64,000 bases of DNA from Dysidea avara. Taxonomy: Eukaryota; Porifera; Demospongiae; Dictyoceratida; Dysideidae. The DNA is taken from NCBI RefSeq assembly GCF_963678975.1, contig NC_089281.1, positions 23,416,765-23,480,764 on the forward strand. The letters run 5' to 3'. This document shows positions 45,003 to 64,000 of this stretch, one piece after another. The notes under the pieces were generated by a model. The model did no database searches. It saw nothing but the letters and a program-made list of their open reading frames with translations, and was not told the origin of the DNA. Positions within the stretch are counted from its first letter, which is position 1. Every line of letters begins with the position of its first letter. The translations under genes and the position numbers were made by a program.

Positions 45003-47063
45003 GGTACTACTATGTAGTAGTGGACAAAGGTATACATGTACTTTAGCTGCTGTGGTTGACAAAAAGTACATCTCAGGCTAAAGTGACATTGAGCAGTAAA
45101 GAAATCAAGGTTGTAGCCTTAACCATAGTTATACTTGGCTGGGGGTATCAGTGAGTTAGTCAGTCAGTCAGCAGAAAATTCAGTTAAATAGAAATCTCAC
45201 AGAAACCTGTTGGATGGGTTTGGGATCACTATGCCAGCCTTTTGTATTATAGTACCCAAGCTGTGATGAAGGAAAGATGAGGAGGCTGGTTTTAAACTGC
45301 CAGAAAAGCCTAGACCTTCATGATCCCTAGTACTATACAGTACTACCATGCTGTATGATAGGAATAGTGTTTATTATGTCCATCCTATATAGCCTTGATG
45401 TGTCTGAAATGAAGTTTGACTGAGACTATATACATTCACAACTTTATTATACATATCGTAAGATACAGTGTCATTTTGTCCACCCCTTATCATGTATACA
45501 TATGCATATTAACCTTTTCTGTTAGCTGTTACTTATTTTGTACAAACTGTAGATGCACCTTTTGTATCAAGTATTACTGATAATGCGTACATGCCAAAAA
45601 TAATGACTAATATTTTCTTTTTCAAATTTGTAGAGGAGTTTACATGTAAAATTGTGATTATAATCAAATTTATAATAATAATAGAGACATACCAATCTAC
45701 CGATCTAGTATTGGATTCGGACGATTTAAACAAAATTGGTAGAACCACTTTTTATAAGCAACGATTCGATTCCTAATAACTATAAGTGTACTGGACTTAC
45801 TCTGTCATTTCTGTTCTCCAGTTTGACAGTATAGACCAAAGAGTTACCCGTTTTGTTAGTCACAGTACAAGAAGTCATATAATTATGCATGACTGCTGTA
45901 TTCAGTGAAACGTTCACCCAACCTTCTAAGAAATGATGAGTAATACTGCACTAAATGGAGTAGACCACTTGAATACTGTGCTACATCAGCTTACAAACCA
46001 TTCAAACATGGAATATTCCGGGCAGTCTTGGTAGGAGATTGCATTAAATATTTGTGTGACATTTTATATGTATAGCTGTTGCAAGCAATCATAAACCAGA
46101 CTTTTTTGTGTATTTATTGTAACAATGTCTGTCTGCCTGCATTCCCATTTTGGGCTCCACATATTATGCAGCATGGCCTTAAAATGCATATGTATTAAAG
46201 TGTTTGCAATCCTTTACCCATAATACACTATGGGGTGTAAGCCTGTACCAATTATGCCAGCTTAATAGGCTTAATTTTTGAGCATACTCACTCAAATAAA
46301 GCATAAGGTGGTGACCACATTCAATATGATAGGGAGGAATGTGGTCAGTGTATATTGTATATGTTGTGCAGTTTCATCTCAATCATAGTCGTATTGTTAT
46401 GTATATTTACCATGCATAGGTGACAAATTGAGTGTGAATCATAAACTGCTGGTGATCACAATATATACTGGCTAGAGCTTTTATATGTTATTAAAGTATA
46501 GTAGATCTGCATTTTAGAAATTCATGACAGTAACACAAACCTATGCTTGCGTTATAATTTTTGCATGTCTGCATGGTCACATGCACTCTTAATTTGCTTA
46601 TCTAATGACTATAGTTGTTAGCATACCTTGCCTATTCATCACTTTGCAAAAAACGTGTGGAATGAATTATTGCCTATAGGAATGTGTGCATTGAATATTA
46701 CAATAACATTCATTGACAGTGGACCCATAGGCTGACTATTGTAGTGTATACAGCCATATTAATTTTCACTGAGGAGTTTGTGCAGATATACGTATACGTA
46801 ATACCCCTATGAAGTTCCTTTACAATTGTCTACAATACATGATCATCGAATCTATGTCGATCAATTTTTTTACTACTGGTACAGAAACCACAAAAAGTAG
46901 GCAAATAAACAATAATATACTTATATAGCAATTTCCATTTGCCATCATGTTGTAACTTACAAGTTAAAAGTATAAACCTCATGATGGGTGTGACCATAGG
47001 ATGAGATTATTTAAGTGAAGCTCTTAATTTATGAAATGTATAAAAGATTATGTACATTAATTG
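45003..47063. other. Non-coding gap downstream of the PKD gene
   Basis: A dispersed repeat (GTCAGTCAGTCAGCAGAAAA, about 45155-45180) is echoed near 7815 and 23370. ATTATGCCAGCTTAATAGGC (about 46252) resembles the element at 52330. The 3' untranslated region of the minus-strand PKD gene must lie just below 47064. No other gene was recognised. Confidence 0.4.
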
Positions 47064-57850
<10,787 letters not shown>

Positions 57851-58699
57851 CTGTCAGGGATGCAACTATTAATTTGAAAAGTGAATGGGAAATTCCTTTT
57901 AAGTTAGGTATTTACGTAAAGGATTTGTATGGGTTAAACAAAGGGTTAAAATTTGCACAGTAAGTGATGATCTCTCTTGTTTCACCAATTATTAATTGCA
58001 ATGACCCCAATTAAACCAAACAACAAAACAATTTCTCAAATACTAATTACTGGAAATCAAAGAAGAGCCATTTTGCTTAGGTTCTGCTTGTTATACAGCC
58101 TTAGTTATGGACAGCTGCATATACAGTGTGCATACGTAGCAACCCAGGGAATAGAAATTGATGGTCATTGGGTAAATTTGTTCTCAAGATTGATGTCAGG
58201 AAGTCCCTTGAATCTTCATGGTTTATCCATCTAGGCTGGTGCCCTGTGAACAAAAATCTTATGCCTATATCAGTGTTATTGTTTCAATATTGAAATTTTG
58301 CTCCAAATTATCATTTTATTAGCTACATGATCTTGTTTGACTAGGTTTTAGATACAATGATCATAAATTCTATCCCACTAGTGACCTGCAAGAATTAAAA
58401 TACTTATCTGAAGGGGTCCTCCAATATTTAAAAGTCTTTACTATTATTTTAAACTTTCCTGTTACATAGGTCTATCACAAATTGTAAAGACCTGTACATG
58501 CAAATACTTGTGTTGAGATAAGTAGCACAAGCATATGACCTTTCTGTGAGACCTGGAATTCTGCTATATATAAGTAAAATTGAAATTGCATTGTTAAATG
58601 TAGTGATCCTATTGTTACAAAAAAACTTTTAGAATTGCTGCCACTATTTGTTGTGATTTGTGATGGATGCATAAAGATATTATTAGTTACCACTAACAA
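57851..58699. other. Upstream of the first PKD exon found
   Basis: By the module pattern, an exon of about 83-86 bases should precede 57850 on the minus strand, but I found none. No other feature was recognised. Confidence 0.35.
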
Positions 58700-58965
58700 T
58701 AATATCCAAGCTGGTGCGGCCCTCAAAAGTATGGGTGAAAAAAGTTGTGAAATCAAAGGTGGCAGCCATTTCTGCAATGATCTTAATAATAATACTTTTT
58801 AATAATAGCTTATCATTGCTAAATTGTAGTGTCATTAACATCATTGCAACCATTTCATAGCTGCCACCTTTGATTTCACAACTTTTTTTCACCCATGCTT
58901 TTGAAGGCTACACCCTTTTTATACAGCTTGGCTGTTTTTGCATGGATTTCACTTCTTTTTTTGTA
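58700..58965. mobile_element. Foldback MITE, CCAAGCTG family
   Basis: TCCAAGCTGGTGCGGCCCTC with GAAATCAAAGGTGGCAGCC opens the left arm, mirrored by GCTGCCACCTTTGATTTCAC and CAGCTTGGCTGTTTTTGC. It lacks the first ~15 bases of the left end seen in the copy at 22870. Confidence 0.75.
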
Positions 58966-61900
58966 TTTTAAATACCCAAAAGCCAACTATAAACTGGCTC
59001 TGAGGCTTTTGTTTACTTATCTACAGATACAGTAGTGATGATATAAGACAAACTAGTGCTCTGTATACCAATTAAATACAGAAAAATACCTACCAATTCA
59101 ATACCAAAGGATCTATGCAATAACCAATAGCTAAATACTGTTAATGTTGCTTGTCAGTTTAACCCGGTCAGCAGGTCTTACCCTGTTGTGAGCGGGTTGC
59201 CACCGTCAACAGATGGTGGTTGTTTTGGTAGGTGTGCAGGGTTCCATGGATTCTCCTATTAATTCTCAAATAGGCCCCTTTTCAACACTTTTACATGATG
59301 TATACAGCATGTTTTACTACAAAGGCTTGGAGGTAGGAATGCTTGGGGATTCTAACATTCTCTGAAGCCACAAGAATTTCCGCATGCCAAAGAAAGGCGA
59401 CTGCCTTTCCCTCCAAGCCATAGGAACCGTAAAACCCCAGGGATATTCCCTGCACACCCACCGCAAAGGATGACCTCAAATCAAAACGATTTCCAGGTTG
59501 GTGTAAATGTTTGCTGCATCGCACTGAACTATGTTGAACTGCTTGTGTCAAATGAACCATGTTGAACCGCTCTGGAGTGGACCTGCTAGGGATGGTTCGA
59601 TCTAGTTCTACATACCCAATATGTACAGTTGTGACCTTGCAATTCAGCTTAGTTCTAATAAACAGAATAAGATGTGAAAAAAAATACAGCTAAAATGCAT
59701 ATGGTGACTGTAATGATGAAATGAGGCGAGCATGAGTTCTCCTGTGCATGTTGCTCACTCCTTAACCCAAGTAGTATAATTATAAGCACTGGTAACAAGG
59801 GATCAACAGGGGGTCAGGTTATGCTCCCCTGGTAAAGCTAGACTGACTGTGAGAGCAATTTAAGTTGTTAGTATTGTATTAAAAATTTGCTTGACTGCAT
59901 GTTGTATCAGGGTGAGTGTTCTATATTAGGGTGACTACTCCACTAGAGTATATCGATCTTGCTTGACCAGTTTCTGAAAAGTAAACCTCAGTAGCTATCC
60001 ACTTGGAGCTGCACTGGATGGACTCTTACTATGTACACTATCAGTTGAACTAAATAGCATACAAACCCTGTCAATAGATGCTTTCAATGCATCTAATGGT
60101 CCAACATAACTCCCAGTTCAGTGACTTCAGATACAAATACCTAGTGAAGTGGCTGCCTCACCTGCCTACACTATAGCTACACCTCAGCAGGGACACAATT
60201 AATATGTAACTGATATCGGATCAACTATAGGTACACCTGTAGTAATTAGAAGGTAGATTCATTGTCTGTACTAGCTAGCTCTATAAATGCTTCAAAGAAT
60301 CTGCTCAAAGTGTGGTGTAAGGAGGTTTGTACTATGCATTATGCTGACTGCAGGATGAATGAAGCTATAGGTTGCCATTGGAGAATAATTGGACTTGAAG
60401 CGTTGTGCCATTATGATTTAAAATGAAGACTGGTGTTGGGTTATATAGTCTGTGGGAGGAATAGTAAACATCGGTGCTGCTCAGCATTATAGCATCTCTC
60501 AAGTAGGAGACACTAAACCATTCATGTAGAGTACTGCACAGTTGCCTGGAGTGTGTGTGTATGTCCATCCCATTTATCCCTCAGAATCTGCAGTCACAGA
60601 TGAGGTAGTGGAGCTGGCTGGTGGCCGTAAACAAAAGAACAAACGCAGGTTACCATGGGAGATGTGGTCGGCTGTGCTATTATTGTACACCTGCTAAGTG
60701 TCTACAGGCTACACCAATCTCGAAATTAGTAAAACAAGAACCACAGGCTGCATTACAAGTACGGGGCAGCTTTATAGTGTCTATTCACAGCAGTGACAAC
60801 TCTGGAATGGTCAAACTCAAATTGTACCTGACTTCTTCCACAAAGCTCAAACAGTTGGATTTTTCTTTTTTACAATTACTATGACGTTATATTTTGACCC
60901 CATGCAGTGGTAGATGCCATTTCTTGTTTTGCTTTGCTTGCCAAAACACACTACAATCTGGCACCTCTGTTTGAATCAGATGATTGAGAGTCCGGGAACT
61001 ATTGTTCCAACAAAAGTAGACTCAACCCATTCCAATCAGCTACGGTTTGCCACCAACACAGATCAGTTCAAACTTTATCATTCAGAAGTATATTTAGTGT
61101 TGGCTGCTGTTGCATACATGCGGAACATAAATGATTTGGCACAACCAACAACCTCCACGGCTTGCTTTTCCCACACAATCTGTCCTATACCCTAGCCATA
61201 GTATATAAGTACAATTCAATGCCCCTGGAGTTCCTTAATATTTGCAGATTAGAAAAAATTGTATACAAGTTGTGCTACCCATTAGAGCTGCTCTAGACAG
61301 TCCAAGGTGTACATAGCTCCACAATACCTTATCCAAGTGCCCACCAGATAGGGAGTCTACATACCAAATTTAAAGAATTATCTTCCTAGCCATTTCTGAG
61401 ATGCAAGCGGCCAAAGTTTCATTTAATTTCTTTGTTTTTTCTTCTTCTCCACTTCACACACAAGAAGCAGCAATCTAGTGGAAGCAACAGTCGTGAACAA
61501 TTTATACATAGTGTGTTTCCAAGACAAATTTTTTTTTTTTTTTGAGTTTGTTTACAAGTTGCAAGATAGATGGTAAAACACTGGGGTCATTTGAGTGATC
61601 AAACTCACTGGGTGTTGTTTGGAATGGCTAAGCTTGCTGGCCTCATCCCAGGTGCAACATGCTTGGTTTTGTATTTGTTAATTCTCCGTCTTATATCCTT
61701 TTAATTAGCTTGGCTAGCACTGGCCATAGTCTCTGTTGTATCTTTGGTATGAACAATATCTATGGGGTCGGGATCCTTGAAATGGCCGACAGGTTAGAAA
61801 ATTGGTAATTAGGTACCTCACATAAGCTTTTCCTAACTAAATATCATTATGTGAATGGGCAACATGTGCCATGCCATTTAAAACATTTATTTCCTTCATT

Positions 61901-62099
61901 CACTTAAGTATTGCGAATCACAAAACATATTGTCTGTAGTCACCTTAGTAACACACAATACATTTAAGTTATTATGAATATATAGATGTACAAGAATGAC
62001 TATCTCCAACTGCATATGAAATTACCAACATGTGCAATTATATCTACACACATGCATGTGCATAAGTATTATATATATACACACACACACAAATATATA
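58966..62099. other. Non-coding or unassigned stretch
   Basis: Holds a SINE-tail motif (59925-59955, CCACTAGAGTATATCGATC) and several medium-length open frames on both strands (59291-59560, 60365-60568, 60621-60884, 60914-61195) with no recognised domain, splice structure or repeat. A short CA run lies at 62080-62091. I cannot call a gene here. Confidence 0.35.
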
Positions 62100-63190
62100 A
62101 ATAGGTGTTCTATCCCTTTAGGGGAGGGGGTGTGGGGCAATACCTTTTCTGCACAGATGAAAACTCTTGTCACCAGTCAACACTGATTGCCACTTAAACT
62201 CAATTGTCACTATTGCAAGTTACACCCTCTGCCAATTATTGCAGTTTGTATGCTAATGAGGAGGCACTACGGAGGCGCACACATTCACCCAGCGGTTCAC
62301 GCTGGGGCACTGCGGACCCTGAGACCAAGGAGTATTCATTATATTAAGGTCCCAAACGGCATCTATGGAGGAGTGGAGGTGGTCACATATTGTCTGTACC
62401 ATTACCTCAGAGACACTTATTTGTTGTAAATGTAATACATGTACCAGAATGACTACAAATGAAAATACTAACATCTAACATACACTATATATTACACACA
62501 CACACACACCCATATTAGTATGTATCAGTGTTCTATTCTTTTAGGGGGGTGGGGGTGGGGGCAGTACCTTAATCTTCCCAGGTGAATGCTCTTTGTTACC
62601 GATCAACATTGATTGCTTGTTGCAAATTACCCTTCGCCAAATTATTGCAGTTTGTATGCTAATAAGGAGGCACTATGGAGGCGCACACATTCACCCAGCG
62701 GTCTGCACTGGGGCACTGCAGACCCTGAGACCAAGGAGTATTCATTATATTAAGGTCCCAAATGGCATCTATGGAGGAGTGGAGGTGGTCGCATATTGTC
62801 TGTACTATTACCTTAGACACACTTATTTTGTTGTAAATGTAATACATGTACCAGAATGACTACAAATGAAAATACTAACATCCAACATACACCCATATTA
62901 GTATGTATCAATGTTCTATTCTTTTAAGGGGGGGGGGGGGGGGGGGGGGGGCAGTACCTTAATCTGCCCAGGTGAACGCTCTTTGTTACCGATCAACATT
63001 GATTGCTTGTTGCAAATTACCCTTTGCCAAATTATCGTAGTTTGTATGCTAAGGAGGCATGTGTTAAGGCACTACAGAGGTGCACACATTCACCCGGTGG
63101 TCCACGCCGGGGCACTGCGGACCCTGAGACCAAGGAGTGTCCCTAATAGTAAGGTCCCAACAGCATCTATGGAAGGGGAGTCGCCTACGA
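62100..63190. repeat. Tandem repeat, three ~300-420-bp units
   Basis: Units begin near 62107, 62529 and 62912 with GTGTTCTAT-TTTTAGGGG (poly-G of varying length). They share TTGCAGTTTGTATGCTAA, GGCGCACACATTCACCC, GGGGCACTGCGGACCCTGAG, ACCAAGGAGT, AAGGTCCCAA and GGCATCTATGGAGG. The third unit is the most diverged and its G run exceeds 20. The three similar reading frames reflect the repeat; I see no sign of coding. Confidence 0.85.
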
Positions 63191-63329
63191 ACAACAAAGA
63201 CAAATATATTGTAGCTAATTAGAACTTGCTTGGCATCATTGATACACAGGTTTAGTTGTTAAAAACGGAGCAATCTTGTAACCTCCTGGACGATTGTGGG
63301 GACGATATTCCGTGTTAGGGGAGCTGTTT

Positions 63330-63655
63330 AATAGCCTCCGTTGGTTCCTGTGTTAGCAGTAACTTCCGTTAAGTTCCCTGACTTTTCTGTTATCTCCTGC
63401 TACTGCACCTCTTCTGGGCATCTTTTAGGCAGAATATCGACGAATGTACTGGTGGTAACGTCCGGTCTAGTTCGCTGACTTTTCTGTGACGCCCTCCTGT
63501 GTGTCACTTTGGCGGCACATCAACGAAACGATGAATGTCTCATTGAGTTGGCAGCATTGAACTTCCGGTATAGTTCCAAGACTGTTTCATTTTCTGCCGT
63601 AAAGCTGCTCTTGCAGCGTCCTTTTTTGGCGGTATGTTAACGAAACGACAAGATT
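63330..63655. repeat. Degenerate ~115-bp tandem repeat
   Basis: Three diverged units start near 63360, 63458 and 63558. Each has AACTTCCGGT-TAGTTC, then GACTTTTCTGT or a variant, then GGCGGCACATCAACGAAACG or a variant. G+C content is higher than in the surroundings. Confidence 0.45.
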
Positions 63656-64000
63656 CGCTATGCCATGTAGCACCATGTGTTCTAACACCTCTCCACGCGC
63701 CTTTTTCTTGTAACATATGCGCCATGTTATTCTTCAATTATTGCCAACCCTTCTCACGTGTGTGCCTGCCCAATCTTCCCCCTAGTCATGGTGAAGCTTC
63801 GGGTTAGTCACTATCATAATACATATACGCATGCTTGACTGCAACATTAACCTAGTTTAACTAGTTAAAGTCCATATAATTGCTTTATACTTTTGTGCTT
63901 GCTTGTTCATGGCTATATGGCTGTATAATTACAGTGTGTGCCATCTATTTGCACTAGTTATTTATAACAACATTCCAAGATTGATATGCATGATTGTACT
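63656..64000. other. Right edge of window
   Basis: Nothing recognisable. Confidence 0.3.

Noticed and set aside
62187..62860. Two similar open frames (HYGGAHIHPAV...) suggesting a small gene family
   Set aside because: They are copies of one tandem-repeat unit that includes a poly-G run. Similarity extends equally beyond the frames.

Overview
This window looks like nuclear DNA of a marine sponge (Porifera). It is A+T rich. Its genes are split by short introns, often 40-150 bases, with GT/AG splice sites. It carries a sponge-type short-chain collagen gene and a dense, varied load of small mobile elements. No bacterial gene organisation is visible. The sponge assignment rests on family recognition, not on a database search.

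Layout. (1) 446-1997 (+): a complete five-exon gene for a membrane-anchored short-chain collagen. (2) 4504-11286 (-): the first five exons of a VPS10-domain receptor resembling sortilin/SORL1, with signal peptide and furin-type propeptide site. Its introns hold a piggyBac-type MITE, two foldback elements and a CA microsatellite; its 3' part was not found. (3) 11.8-13.3 kb: a composite inverted and tandem repeat. (4) 14.2-15.0 kb (+): a 5'-truncated copy of the 3' end of the large gene at 32.8 kb. (5) 17-31 kb: mainly transposon-derived DNA (degenerate reverse transcriptase, several foldback families, a hAT-like element with a perfect 5-bp target duplication, a SINE), with exon fragments of at least four unrecognised genes. 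(6) 32751-36212 (+): a large, uninterrupted coding region for a beta-helix ectodomain joined to a multi-pass membrane domain. (7) 38.9-40.8 kb: a cluster of nested palindromes and short hairpin arrays. (8) 41-45 kb: a nest of related hAT-like elements, one keeping the end of a hAT transposase. (9) 47064-57850 (-): the 3' sixteen exons of a PKD-repeat type I membrane receptor with a SEA-like region, built from a three-exon module repeated almost four times. Its introns hold an 0.9-kb TG tract and a 16-bp minisatellite. (10) 58-64 kb: repeats, including a ~400-bp tandem repeat.

The recognisable proteins are all cell-surface or matrix proteins: a collagen, a sorting/signalling receptor, a beta-helix membrane protein and a PKD receptor. 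Nothing shows that they act together. Exon boundaries were read by eye from splice signals and checked for phase agreement. Where phase could not be reconciled, the entry says so.
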